The notes: a model not told the origin generated them from the letters alone. Positions 7,098 to 15,390 are shown, counted from the first letter of the stretch. The stretch: 26,128 nt of DNA from Akkermansiaceae bacterium (GCA_023300205.1 JALZVD010000326.1:1-26128); one strand, 5' to 3'. Program-made: numbers and translations.

Positions 7098-9008
7098 ATG
7101 AAGCGTGCATTTCAACATCTCTATCTCCTAATCATTACGGTTACTCTTTGCCACTGTAAATCAGAGTCCACACTAGACACCTACACAGAAAAAAAAATCC
7201 TTATTATTGGCAATAGTAATGAGCCAGCAGGTTTGGACCCACAGGTAGTCACAGGAGTAATTGAGAGCACTATCTTGCGTGCTACTTCGGAGGGTTTATG
7301 CGTTGAAGATCCTGTAGACGCGTCTATTCATAGACCTGGTGCTGCTGCTTCTTGGATAGCGAATGACGATTTTACTGAGTGGGAGTTTAAACTCCAAAGA
7401 AATGGATTTTGGTCAGACGGAAAGCCTATAACTGCACAGGATTTTGTATTTTCATACCATCGTATTCTTAGTCCGAGCTTTGGAGCTAAATACTCTTCCA
7501 TGCTCTACTATATGAAAGGCGCTGAGGACTATAACAAAGATCATAGAGAACTTTACTTGATCAAAAAATCAACTCAGCTTTCCAAAAAATGGGATGCTTT
7601 GAAGTCAATCAATTTTCGCGGTGATGAAAGTGTTAACATCAAAGGGTTCGAGAGAAGCGAATTTAGTAGTCTTGAAGTCGAAGACAAGAAGAAGTTCATT
7701 AAAGGTAATGGTTTAAACCAGATTGAAAAAGATACCCTTCTAGCAGTTAAAGCCGACCCTAGTTTATTCGAGTGGCCAGAGCACATTGACATCAAAACTC
7801 GCAACGCAATCATTGATATATATATTAACAACTACGGAAAAGACCTATGGGAGCATGCAGATGTTGGAGTCATAGCGATTGATGATTATACTTTGAAAAT
7901 TAATCTACGTTCCCCTGTTCCATTCTTACCTGATCTCACTAAACATTATACATGGTTTCCGGTTCCTAAACATGCAGTACTAAAATACGGAACCATCTCA
8001 GAACGTAGAACTAAATGGACTGAGCCTGAAAATGTAGTTACTAACGGCCCTTTCAAAATGAAAACTTGGAAATTCAATTACAAAATAGAGGTCGAAAAAA
8101 ACCCTTTTTATTGGGACGAGAAATCAGTTAAGCTAAATGGCATCGTATTTCTACCTATCTCTAATACATACACGGAAGCTCGGATGTTTTATAATGATCA
8201 ACTTCACGTCACTTACACCCTCGCCCCTGAACTGATCGAATATTCTAATAAGAATCATCCTAAAAGCACTCGTCAAGAGACCTACTTAGGCACAAATTTC
8301 CTTCGGTTTAATAATAATTCCGAAGGGCTTAATGATGTAAATGTACGCAAAGCTATCGCCTATGCAACAGACTCAAAATCACTCATCAAATACGTCTTAA
8401 AGGGGGGCCAAAATGCAGCGACCGGTATTGTTCCTCCTATGGGAAAATACAAAGCGCTTACAAAATTCGGATTCAACCCTGAAAAAGCTAGGGAATACCT
8501 ATCAAAAACTAAGTATGCTGATAATCCTGAAGACCTTCAAATCATCCTGCTGACTACCGATAAAGAAGGAGCTAAAACAGTTGCCGAAGCTCTCCAAGCT
8601 ATGTGGCTCAAAGAACTTGGAATTGACGTGAAAATTGAGCAGCGTGAGTGGGCTAGCTACCAAACCAGAATGTCAAAACTCGATTACGGAATAGCTACAG
8701 GAGGCTGGATTGGAGATTACCCTGACCCTACCACGTTTTTAGATATGTGGAAAAAAGGTGATGGTAATAACCGTACAGGCTGGAGTAGCGATGCTTATGA
8801 AGAAAAGCTGAAGCAAGCAGAAACCACTAAAGACCCGCTTCAACGCATTGAAACCCTTCAAAGAGCAGAAGCTGTTTTCATGGCGGACATGCCTATTGTA
8901 CCTCTCTATTGGTATTCCAGCAACTATCTATTACATGAATCAGTGAAACACTGGCACCCAATGATCATGAGAAATCAGCCCTATAAGTTCATCGATTTGA
9001 ATAAGTAA
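7098..9008 (+). CDS. oppA: OppA-like oligopeptide-binding lipoprotein
   Basis: This is an extracytoplasmic family 5 solute-binding protein for the OppBC permease encoded downstream. The open frame reaches back to a GTG at 7014, but the ATG at 7098 places a signal peptide at the N-terminus (MKRAFQHLYLLIITVTLCHC), so I take that start, giving 636 residues. The lipobox is atypical, with LCHCKS echoing LTCCKS of the other binding protein in this window. Counting from 7098, the OppA core runs from ILIIGNSNEPAGLDPQ through LQRNGFWSDGKPITAQDFVF to the C-terminal lobe with NDVNVRKAIAYATDSKSLI. An insertion of about 90-100 charged residues (about 148-253) interrupts the usual short link before VGVIAIDDYTLKI. 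Weak purine stretches upstream are too distant to serve as a ribosome-binding site. The family assignment is firm; the peptide specificity is unknown. Confidence 0.9.
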   Translation: MKRAFQHLYLLIITVTLCHCKSESTLDTYTEKKILIIGNSNEPAGLDPQVVTGVIESTILRATSEGLCVEDPVDASIHRPGAAASWIANDDFTEWEFKLQRNGFWSDGKPITAQDFVFSYHRILSPSFGAKYSSMLYYMKGAEDYNKDHRELYLIKKSTQLSKKWDALKSINFRGDESVNIKGFERSEFSSLEVEDKKKFIKGNGLNQIEKDTLLAVKADPSLFEWPEHIDIKTRNAIIDIYINNYGKDLWEHADVGVIAIDDYTLKINLRSPVPFLPDLTKHYTWFPVPKHAVLKYGTISERRTKWTEPENVVTNGPFKMKTWKFNYKIEVEKNPFYWDEKSVKLNGIVFLPISNTYTEARMFYNDQLHVTYTLAPELIEYSNKNHPKSTRQETYLGTNFLRFNNNSEGLNDVNVRKAIAYATDSKSLIKYVLKGGQNAATGIVPPMGKYKALTKFGFNPEKAREYLSKTKYADNPEDLQIILLTTDKEGAKTVAEALQAMWLKELGIDVKIEQREWASYQTRMSKLDYGIATGGWIGDYPDPTTFLDMWKKGDGNNRTGWSSDAYEEKLKQAETTKDPLQRIETLQRAEAVFMADMPIVPLYWYSSNYLLHESVKHWHPMIMRNQPYKFIDLNK

Positions 9009-9033
9009 TCTTCTGACTAAAAATATTTTTATT

Positions 9034-9948
9034 ATGCTAAAGACCATTCTAGATAGACTCATTCAGGGCGTTGTTGTTATTGCTTGCCTTCTAACACTTA
9101 CATTTTTTCTTATACGGCTAATCCCAGGAGATCCTCTAACTGATGAAAAAGCCATGTCTGCACAAGTAAGGAAACAGAACATGAAAATATTTCACCTCGA
9201 TAAGAGTCAACCGGTGCAGTATGTGTATTACTGGAAAAATCTATTCGCTGGAGAAATGGGAATGTCCTCTAAGAAGGAACAACCAGTTTCTAAAATCATC
9301 AGGCAGTCCTTTCCGGTTTCCGTTATTCTTGGCGTTTGCGGTATGCTAATTGCGATTATTATTGGTATTCCAGCGGGGATTATTGCCGCTCTCAGGCATA
9401 ATTCTGCAATAGATAATGGAGCCATGTTTTTAGCAATGCTAGGGATTAGTATACCTGCATTCGTGTTAGGCCCGTTATTCGCTAAATTTATTGCCACTCA
9501 AATCCCCTTTCTTAAAGTTGCGGGTTGGGGCGATCCGTTTGATTGGATACTTCCCTCAATTACTTTAGGTCTCGGCACAGCTGCCTATCTCGCTCGAATC
9601 ACTCGTGCTGGTATGCTAGATGTGCTTTCACAAGATTTCATCAGGACGGCTAAGGCTAAGGGAGTATCGCAGAATGGAATCATCATTAAACACGCTCTCA
9701 AAGGAGGTTTAGTCCCCGCTATTGCGTATGTGGGCCCTGCTTTCGCTATGCTTATAACTGGTTCATTTGTAGTGGAGACTATTTTCCAAGTCCCTGGAAT
9801 GGGACAGCATTTCGTCAATGCAACCAAAGACCGTGATTACTTCCTCCTGCAGGGAATGGTTCTACTCTTTGGTATACTAATCGTCATGGTTAATTTAGCA
9901 GCCGACATCTTACTCACCTACCTTAACCCTCGCCTCCGCTCCGAATAG
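9034..9948 (+). CDS. oppB: Oligopeptide ABC transporter permease OppB
   Basis: This inner-membrane permease forms half of the translocation pore for peptides delivered by OppA. At 304 residues it has the normal OppB/DppB length and about six membrane segments. It opens with a hydrophobic helix ending in FFLIRLIPGDPLTDEKA, the classic OppB first-helix motif. The ATPase-contact loop reads DFIRTAKAKGVSQNGIIIKH, and the end has GSFVVETIFQVPGMGQHFVN and TYLNPRLR, all typical. It begins 25 bases after oppA, with an AT-rich spacer lacking a Shine-Dalgarno site, and is followed 21 bases later by oppC. No ATPase gene accompanies this operon, so energy coupling must come from elsewhere, plausibly the OppD/OppF proteins at 1-1868. 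Confidence 0.96.
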   Translation: MLKTILDRLIQGVVVIACLLTLTFFLIRLIPGDPLTDEKAMSAQVRKQNMKIFHLDKSQPVQYVYYWKNLFAGEMGMSSKKEQPVSKIIRQSFPVSVILGVCGMLIAIIIGIPAGIIAALRHNSAIDNGAMFLAMLGISIPAFVLGPLFAKFIATQIPFLKVAGWGDPFDWILPSITLGLGTAAYLARITRAGMLDVLSQDFIRTAKAKGVSQNGIIIKHALKGGLVPAIAYVGPAFAMLITGSFVVETIFQVPGMGQHFVNATKDRDYFLLQGMVLLFGILIVMVNLAADILLTYLNPRLRSE

Positions 9949-9969
9949 AAATTTTATTGCCTTATTATC

Positions 9970-10902
9970 ATGAAAACTGAAAAAGGAAACTCACTCTGGT
10001 CAGATGCATGGCTGAGACTAAAGAAAAACCGTATGGCTTTCATTAGCCTCTGGCTACTAATCTTTATTTTCGCCATTTGCTTCATTCTTCCTGCTACGCC
10101 ACTGATCAAATCAGCTAGAGATATTGATCTTGCTAATTCGTTTGCTGCTCCATCAGCTCAGCATTTACTGGGGACGGATCAACTTGGCAGAGATCTGCTC
10201 TCACGCGTCCTTAATGGTGGCCAAGTCTCTCTATTAGTAGGCCTCATAGCTACATTGATATCTATCATTATAGGTGTTAGTTATGGTGCTATCTCAGGAT
10301 ACAAAGGAGGGAAAATTGACACCGTGCTTATGCGTATTGTTGATGTTCTCTATGGTCTCCCTTTCCTGATTCTTGTCATTCTCTTTTCAATAGTGATTTC
10401 CACCACGGCTAAAAAACACGAGCCCGACTTATTGGGGTTCTTAGGCTCAGAAGCCCTAGTAAATTTAATAGTCAATATTCTTCCTCTTTGTTTAACTATC
10501 GGATTCCTAGGGTGGTATACCATGGCTCGAGTAGTAAGATCACAGGTTTTATCCACCAAGAAGCTAGAATATGTAGAAGCTGCTGTTTCATTAGGGCTCA
10601 CCCATAAGAACATCTTATTTAAGCAAATTTTACCAAATCTCTTGGGCCCGATCATTGTATATACGACTCTTACAATACCAGGGTTTATCCTCACAGAGGC
10701 CACTTTATCCTTCTTGGGCGTTGGAGTCCAACCTCCAAACAGCTCATGGGGAATCATGCTCAATGAAGGAGCTAACTATATGGAAACTAAACCGTTATTA
10801 CTTATATTCCCTTCTATTGTCTTCGCCGTAACACTCCTAGCCCTCAACTTCCTTGGTGATGGACTCAGAGACGCCCTAGATCCAAAAGCATCTAAAGATT
10901 AA
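9970..10902 (+). CDS. oppC: Oligopeptide ABC transporter permease OppC
   Basis: This permease partners OppB in the membrane pore. The 310 residues are normal for OppC/DppC. A cytoplasmic N-terminus (LWSDAWLRLKKNRMAF) is followed by a membrane helix, then the family motif HLLGTDQLGRDLLSRVLNGG. The ATPase-contact loop is EYVEAAVSLGLTHKNILFKQ, followed by LTEATLSFLGVGVQPPNSSW and the terminal FLGDGLRDALDPK. It is the last gene of the oppABC operon and ends 29 bases before the convergent ruvA stop. I see no GC-rich hairpin with a T-run in that gap, so termination may be Rho-dependent or located inside the opposing gene. Confidence 0.96.
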   Translation: MKTEKGNSLWSDAWLRLKKNRMAFISLWLLIFIFAICFILPATPLIKSARDIDLANSFAAPSAQHLLGTDQLGRDLLSRVLNGGQVSLLVGLIATLISIIIGVSYGAISGYKGGKIDTVLMRIVDVLYGLPFLILVILFSIVISTTAKKHEPDLLGFLGSEALVNLIVNILPLCLTIGFLGWYTMARVVRSQVLSTKKLEYVEAAVSLGLTHKNILFKQILPNLLGPIIVYTTLTIPGFILTEATLSFLGVGVQPPNSSWGIMLNEGANYMETKPLLLIFPSIVFAVTLLALNFLGDGLRDALDPKASKD

Positions 10903-10931
10903 TAGGTTGTAATATATATTTATTAAGCCGA

Positions 10932-11528
10932 TTAAGAATTTAGCATTCTCAACGCAGCTCTAAGTAAATCATCAGATCCAGCCTCTTTATCTGCATCTGC
11001 TGCAGCCTTGACTGCTTTTCTAGCTTCTACCTGCTTATAACCAAGGCTAATCAAAGCTAGCTCAGTATCATTCACTGCTGAAGAGACTCCCTCAACAGAA
11101 GCATTCTTCCATGATTCAGTGACTCCAATCTTATCTTTAAGTTCTAGAATGATTCGTTCCACGCCCTTTTTACCTAAGCCCTTAATCTTAGAAAGTGCAG
11201 CTACCTCATTATTCACTACGCAGGCTTTAAAGTGATCCACTGGCATACCGCTAAGCACAGCCATTGCTATCGCCGGACCAATTCCACTAACTCTATCAAT
11301 GAGTAACAAGAACAGTTCTTTTTCTTCATCAGATGCAAAGCCATACAAAGTGTGGGCGGTCTCCCTAATATTAAGATGCGTATGGAGATCCACATGATCA
11401 CCTTCTTGAGGATTAAGTTTATCATAGGTTGAAAGCGGTATACTCACTAAGTAGCCCACCCCGTTCACATCAATCACTAACCGGTTTGGTAGTGATTCTA
11501 ATATAATACCTCTCAATCTAGCTATCAT
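10932..11528 (-). CDS. ruvA: Holliday junction branch migration protein RuvA
   Basis: RuvA binds four-way DNA junctions as a tetramer and recruits the RuvB motor during recombinational repair. The 198-residue length is standard. The N-terminal OB-fold domain starts MIARLRGIILES and includes VIDVNGVGYLVSIP. Two helix-hairpin-helix motifs follow, LIDRVSGIGPAIAMAVLSGM and LSKIKGLGKKGVERIILELK, then a flexible linker and the C-terminal RuvB-binding domain (ELALISLGYKQVEARKAVKA). The ATG overlaps the TGA of the upstream 106-codon membrane-protein gene (ATGA, 11525-11528), so translation is probably coupled. Neither ruvB nor ruvC is adjacent. Confidence 0.97.
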   Translation of the reverse strand: MIARLRGIILESLPNRLVIDVNGVGYLVSIPLSTYDKLNPQEGDHVDLHTHLNIRETAHTLYGFASDEEKELFLLLIDRVSGIGPAIAMAVLSGMPVDHFKACVVNNEVAALSKIKGLGKKGVERIILELKDKIGVTESWKNASVEGVSSAVNDTELALISLGYKQVEARKAVKAAADADKEAGSDDLLRAALRMLNS

Positions 11529-11845
11529 GATTCTTTAGTTCTAACATTTGAGACATCTGGTGCCAATTTCATATTTTTGAATGCCTTGACCAAAACTGCA
11601 ATCATCGCCAACACGACTAAGCTACTCCAACAACAGAATAACAACGTCATCATATTTCTATTAGCAAAGCTAAGCATCGTCTGACCTAGTATATTAAAAA
11701 ATAATGCGCCCAACGCTATATAAAAAGGATATTTCCTAGCCTTCTTTGATGGGTAGCCTTTTGATCTAGCTAATGCCACATAGCGAACAGATGCAACTAC
11801 CGCGATCACGATAATAAACAAATTGAAACAGATCAGTATCTCCAT
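11525..11845 (-). CDS. Small three-helix membrane protein of unknown function
   Basis: I do not recognise the family. The 106-residue product has three predicted membrane segments, about residues 3-22, 42-62 and 68-89, joined by a basic loop (LARSKGYPSKKARKYP), followed by a polar C-terminal tail. There are cysteines at the start (ICFN) and in the third helix (FCCW), but no obvious catalytic or metal-binding pattern. It lies 12 bases after the preceding gene and its stop overlaps the ruvA start, so it is part of one transcriptional unit. The tight packing, matching hydrophobic pattern and translational coupling argue for a real gene. Orientation by the positive-inside rule would put the basic loop in the cytoplasm. 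Confidence 0.7.
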   Translation of the reverse strand: MEILICFNLFIIVIAVVASVRYVALARSKGYPSKKARKYPFYIALGALFFNILGQTMLSFANRNMMTLLFCCWSSLVVLAMIAVLVKAFKNMKLAPDVSNVRTKES

Positions 11846-11857
11846 GAAGAAAACAGC

Positions 11858-13288
11858 CTACTCAACTGGCTTATTAGTTCCTTTCTTTTGACTACTTATT
11901 TTCTGTTTAGCAGGCTCGGCGTCCTTTGTTTCATTATGCTTACTAACATTCGTCGTTACTTTTCTCTTTCCCTGCTTAGCCACTGGCTTTTTAGAAGCAG
12001 AAGATGGGAACAAGAGCCCGTTATTCATAAAAATGACATATCCTTCGTTGATCAACCAATGAAGATCATGGTACCACTCAAATTTGGCTTTTTCAGCGAT
12101 ATCAGCAGGACAAACACTTTTCCATAACGAGTCAATGCCTGCGCCTGAATTCTCATTAGTCCATTGATAAATAGCTTTTGGACGATCCGCCATATTGAGA
12201 TCATCAGGAACCATATGTGGCCTAGATGGCCCACAATGCAACTTACCCTGCCATTTAAACACGGCAAGTTGACGTCCTGAAAGCTGGCGGCAAAGGAATG
12301 AGGAAAGGTCACCAGGATAGCGTTGTTGCTCCTGAATCGTTTCCTTGAGACAAGTCAATAAACCTGGTGACAGTTTCTTCACCTCTATACTAGATGATAC
12401 CTGTGCTTTTGTAGTCTTATGGAAATACTTCTCAAATTCAGACGTAGAAAAATGCTGAAGCATAGCCACTTTGCTATCAAAAACGATGGCCTCATCACTT
12501 ACTAACTTATAAATAGTTCGCTTAGTCATACTCTCTTTCCAGAGATTGACTGCATCCTCTCCACTTTCAGTAACGATTCGTTTTTTATAGTTCTCTAAAG
12601 TGAAATGGTTAAACTTTGTCTTATATAATTCAAGAACTCTATCTTGATAGCCATGGAAATTAGTAGGCCCTAAAAGCTCCCCGCTGATTCCACATTTAGC
12701 GATAGTGCTAAACTCACCGGATGGAGCCTCCACTTCAAGTTCCTCAGCTTTATAGACTCCACTCAACCATTGAGCATTATCATCATTTGAAGCATAAGCA
12801 AGACACTCATCTTTAGTTAGAAAAACGGCACTATCATGTTTAAATTGGAACAAATAGGGACCTTTATCACCACTTTTCAGCACGACATGAAATCGATCTC
12901 TAGATCCTAGGACCACACGAGCTAGATCGAACACGGAATAAGTCCTGCCTGATGCTGAAATTTCCTTCACCAAGTTATCGACTCCTTCTTCAATAGGCAT
13001 AATACTTGAAGAAACACCCTCAGCTGCAGGCGTAAAGACTCGGCGAGGCTTACTGTCGTGATTAAATTTCGCTTTAGCACCATGCTTGAAGTCTCTTTTC
13101 CCCCCATGACGAGGTCGACCTTTATCCACGGAATCCCTGCCCTTACCGGGCCTTTTAGGTCTTTCCCCTTTGAATTCACGTTGATGCTTGATTGGCTTAT
13201 CGCCCTTTGCACCCTTCCGTGCCCATGCTGGTCCAAAATCCAAGCCATTAAGGTCTAAGGATTGATTGTCTGAAGATGATTTGCTCAT
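11858..13288 (-). CDS. Uncharacterised protein with basic low-complexity ends, upstream of ruvA
   Basis: I do not recognise a named family. From the ATG at 13288 the product has 476 residues; an in-frame ATG at 13309 would add seven. Both candidate starts are preceded by GTCAGG and eight bases, so the choice is uncertain. Residues about 20-85 are very rich in Lys, Arg, Gly, His and Asp, followed by a folded region from about 100 to 430 and a Lys-rich tail. The segment AKCGISGELLGPTNFHGYQD and the late segment DLHWLINEGYVIFMNNGLLF stand out; the second resembles the end of a winged-helix fold. Strongly basic tails at both ends suggest nucleic-acid or ribosome binding, but that is inference. 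No signal peptide or membrane segment is visible. It is the first gene of a set with the small membrane protein and ruvA, and diverges from nuoD. Confidence 0.72.
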   Translation of the reverse strand: MSKSSSDNQSLDLNGLDFGPAWARKGAKGDKPIKHQREFKGERPKRPGKGRDSVDKGRPRHGGKRDFKHGAKAKFNHDSKPRRVFTPAAEGVSSSIMPIEEGVDNLVKEISASGRTYSVFDLARVVLGSRDRFHVVLKSGDKGPYLFQFKHDSAVFLTKDECLAYASNDDNAQWLSGVYKAEELEVEAPSGEFSTIAKCGISGELLGPTNFHGYQDRVLELYKTKFNHFTLENYKKRIVTESGEDAVNLWKESMTKRTIYKLVSDEAIVFDSKVAMLQHFSTSEFEKYFHKTTKAQVSSSIEVKKLSPGLLTCLKETIQEQQRYPGDLSSFLCRQLSGRQLAVFKWQGKLHCGPSRPHMVPDDLNMADRPKAIYQWTNENSGAGIDSLWKSVCPADIAEKAKFEWYHDLHWLINEGYVIFMNNGLLFPSSASKKPVAKQGKRKVTTNVSKHNETKDAEPAKQKISSQKKGTNKPVE

Positions 13289-13433
13289 ATTGAAGGCCTG
13301 ACAATACATAAATTAAACCTGACTTCAACCCTAGTTTTCATGGAATTTAAGTCAATTTTTAAAGATGAGAAGACAAAGAAATTTATTTCAACCAAACTCA
13401 ATACTTGTATGACCAATGAAGCCACTGCTCCAT

Positions 13434-13455
13434 GCTTGTGAAATTTTTCACAAGC
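13434..13455. promoter_or_regulatory. Perfect inverted repeat resembling a Crp/Fnr-family operator
   Basis: GCTTGTGAAA and TTTCACAAGC are exact reverse complements separated by two bases. Within this lies TGTGA (13437-13441), six bases, and TCACA (13448-13452), the same layout as the E. coli CRP consensus. Its centre is about 93 bases upstream of the nuoD start codon and about 156 bases from the divergent gene start at 13288. A candidate promoter, -35 TTCACA (13447-13452) and -10 TAGAAA (13471-13476) with 18 bases between, overlaps the right half. Without a T-run after it, the element does not look like a terminator. The regulator is not in the window. Confidence 0.5.
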
Positions 13456-13481
13456 TCCTTGACCTATCCATAGAAATTTGG

Positions 13482-13523
13482 CTCACTACCTGTGGTGAGA
13501 TGTTGGGGAATCTCTAACTCACC
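13482..13523 (+). promoter_or_regulatory. Possible alternative hairpins in the nuoD leader
   Basis: The segment GGTGAG at 13494-13499 can pair either with CTCAC upstream (13482-13486, five pairs) or with CTCACC downstream (13518-13523, six pairs). A third short stem, GAGAT (13497-13501) with ATCTC (13510-13514), overlaps both. The structure would end 14 bases before the nuoD ATG. The stems are short and could be coincidental. Confidence 0.2.
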
Positions 13524-13537
13524 TCAACTTTTCTTTT

Positions 13538-14794
13538 ATGAAGACCACTACCGACTACCAAGCTCCTGATAATGCACAGAAAGCCGCGGACTTTGCAGCA
13601 GACTACCAAGCAGAAACTACAGATCTCATGGGCGATAAAATGGTGCTCAACATGGGCCCATCTCACCCTGCTACCCATGGAGTTCTGCGTCTTATTCTAG
13701 AATTAGATGGTGAGGTCATCACAAAGGCAGAGCCAGACATTGGTTTCCTGCACCGTGGTGATGAAAAGATTGCGGAAAACATGCACTACAATCAATTCAT
13801 CCCATATACTGATCGCCTTGACTACCTTGCTCCTCTTGCAAATAATGTAGCCTACGCCTGTGCTGTTGAGAAGCTCATGGGCTGGGTGCTACCTCCACGT
13901 GGTCAGGCAGTGCGTGTTCTAGCTTGTGAACTAGCTCGCATATCGTCACACATGCTAGGAGTGGGAGTGTGCGCTATGGATGTGGGAGCAATGACCGTTT
14001 TCCTCTACACCTTTACGGAACGTGAAAAAATCTACAACCTCTGTGAACAGCTTACAGGCGCTCGCTTCACCACTTCTTATACAAGAATTGGAGGCCAAAT
14101 CCGCGATCTCCCTGAAGGCTTCGAAGCCCGAGTGAGAACATTCCTTAAAGAGTGCTCAGAGCAGATTGAAGAAATAGCATCATTACTTGACAAAAATAAA
14201 ATTTTCATCAACCGCATGTGCGATGTAGGCACCATCACGAAAGAAGATGCCATTTCATACGGAATGACCGGTCCTAACCTGCGCGCTTCAGGCGTTGAGC
14301 GTGACCTCAGAAAAGACTCTCCATACCTAGGTTATGAGAAATACGACTTTGATATCCCTGTCGCGGAAGAAGGTGATTGTTACGCACGCTATCAAGTCCG
14401 CATGGAAGAAATGAGACAATCCATCCGCATCATTGAACAAGTCTTAGACACCCTTCCTGAGGGACCGGTTAACATTGTTGACCCTAAGAGCACCCTGCCA
14501 GCGAAAGAACGCGTGCTAATGTCTATGGAAGAACTCATCCACCATTTCATCGTCTCGACTCAGGGCATTGATGCCCCGAAAGGCGAAGTTTACTTTGGTC
14601 ATGAAAACCCGAAAGGCGAACTCGGCTTCTATATCCACTCTAAAGGAGGAGGAGTTCCGCACCGCCTCAAGATCCGTAGTCCATCCTTCGTTAACCTCTC
14701 CATCTGCTCAGAGCTTCTGAAGGGCACTATGGTCTCAGATGTCCCAGCTATTCTAGGCTCTCTAGACTTCGTTATGGGTGAATGCGATCGATAA
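13538..14794 (+). CDS. nuoD: NADH-quinone oxidoreductase subunit D (49 kDa)
   Basis: NuoD forms, with NuoB, the quinone-reduction site at the base of the hydrophilic arm of complex I. The 418 residues match the usual NuoD length with an N-terminal extension of about 25 polar residues. The quinone-site loop GPSHPATHG (40-48) and the DRLDY tyrosine (Tyr96) are present, as are GFLHRGDEKIAE (69-80), YTRIGGQIRDLP and the C-terminal ending SLDFVMGECDR. There is no Shine-Dalgarno site; the ATG at 13538 follows a pyrimidine-rich stretch. It is the first gene of the nuo operon here. NuoC is not fused to it, and nuoA, nuoB and nuoC are not upstream, where a divergent gene occupies the strand. Confidence 0.98.
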   Translation: MKTTTDYQAPDNAQKAADFAADYQAETTDLMGDKMVLNMGPSHPATHGVLRLILELDGEVITKAEPDIGFLHRGDEKIAENMHYNQFIPYTDRLDYLAPLANNVAYACAVEKLMGWVLPPRGQAVRVLACELARISSHMLGVGVCAMDVGAMTVFLYTFTEREKIYNLCEQLTGARFTTSYTRIGGQIRDLPEGFEARVRTFLKECSEQIEEIASLLDKNKIFINRMCDVGTITKEDAISYGMTGPNLRASGVERDLRKDSPYLGYEKYDFDIPVAEEGDCYARYQVRMEEMRQSIRIIEQVLDTLPEGPVNIVDPKSTLPAKERVLMSMEELIHHFIVSTQGIDAPKGEVYFGHENPKGELGFYIHSKGGGVPHRLKIRSPSFVNLSICSELLKGTMVSDVPAILGSLDFVMGECDR

Positions 14795-14817
14795 TCATTT
14801 AAAATAATTTCATACAC

Positions 14818-15384
14818 ATGTCTCAAGAAATTCTAGAAAACAACGTGGCCTCTGAGCCATCTCCCGGTGAACAGCACTTTCCTCTATTTGAAGTCTCAGA
14901 GGATATCATCGCACTAGCGGATGACCGTATTTCGCATTACCCGGAAAGTAAACTTTCCGCTGTACTACCTCTCATTCACATCGTTCAGCATAAACATGGA
15001 TTCGTCTCTAAAGAAGCCATTACATGGATTGCGGACAAGCTTGAGATTGAACCGATGAAGGTCGTCTCAGTAGTAACGTTCTACCCTGGATTCCGTCAGT
15101 CCGCTCCTGGTAAGTTTCATTACCGCGTTTGCCGCACACTTTCATGCGCAATGGCAGGCTCTTATGAACTCATGGATCAGATCTGTGAAATCACTAATAT
15201 CGATCGCTCAAAACTCACTCACCACCACCCTATCGTCGTCTCTCCTTGTGGCAACTATTCCGTCGAGTTCGCAGAATGCTTAGCGTCCTGCGGAACCGCT
15301 CCGGTTTGCCTAGTGAATGATGATTTTCATGAAAACATCAAACCTGAAAACGCTCAGGACCTCATCAACAAATACCAGCCATAA
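14818..15384 (+). CDS. nuoE: NADH-quinone oxidoreductase subunit E (24 kDa, [2Fe-2S])
   Basis: NuoE carries the off-pathway [2Fe-2S] cluster N1a near the flavin of complex I. Four ligands are visible: Cys105 and Cys110 (CRTLSC) and Cys154 and Cys158 (CLASC). The thioredoxin-like domain covers most of the 188 residues, preceded by a helical N-terminal part (ISHYPESKLSAVLPLIH). The length is close to the usual NuoE; there is no C-terminal helix-hairpin-helix extension such as that found in many alphaproteobacterial NuoE proteins. That domain appears instead on NuoJ in this operon. The gene follows nuoD by 23 bases and precedes nuoF by 6 bases. Confidence 0.97.
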   Translation: MSQEILENNVASEPSPGEQHFPLFEVSEDIIALADDRISHYPESKLSAVLPLIHIVQHKHGFVSKEAITWIADKLEIEPMKVVSVVTFYPGFRQSAPGKFHYRVCRTLSCAMAGSYELMDQICEITNIDRSKLTHHHPIVVSPCGNYSVEFAECLASCGTAPVCLVNDDFHENIKPENAQDLINKYQP

Positions 15385-15390
15385 ATTACC

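Noticed and set aside
10350..10763. 137-codon open frame on the minus strand inside oppC
   Set aside because: It lies entirely antisense to a well-conserved permease gene, resembles no known protein and arises from the codon pattern of oppC.
10903..10931. Bidirectional terminator between oppC and ruvA
   Set aside because: The 29-base gap is AT-rich, with a short AATATATATT palindrome but no GC-rich stem followed by a T-run.
13310..13537. Small RNA or additional short gene between the unknown protein and nuoD
   Set aside because: I found no convincing open frame or tRNA-like fold. The segment is explained as a divergent promoter region with the inverted repeat.
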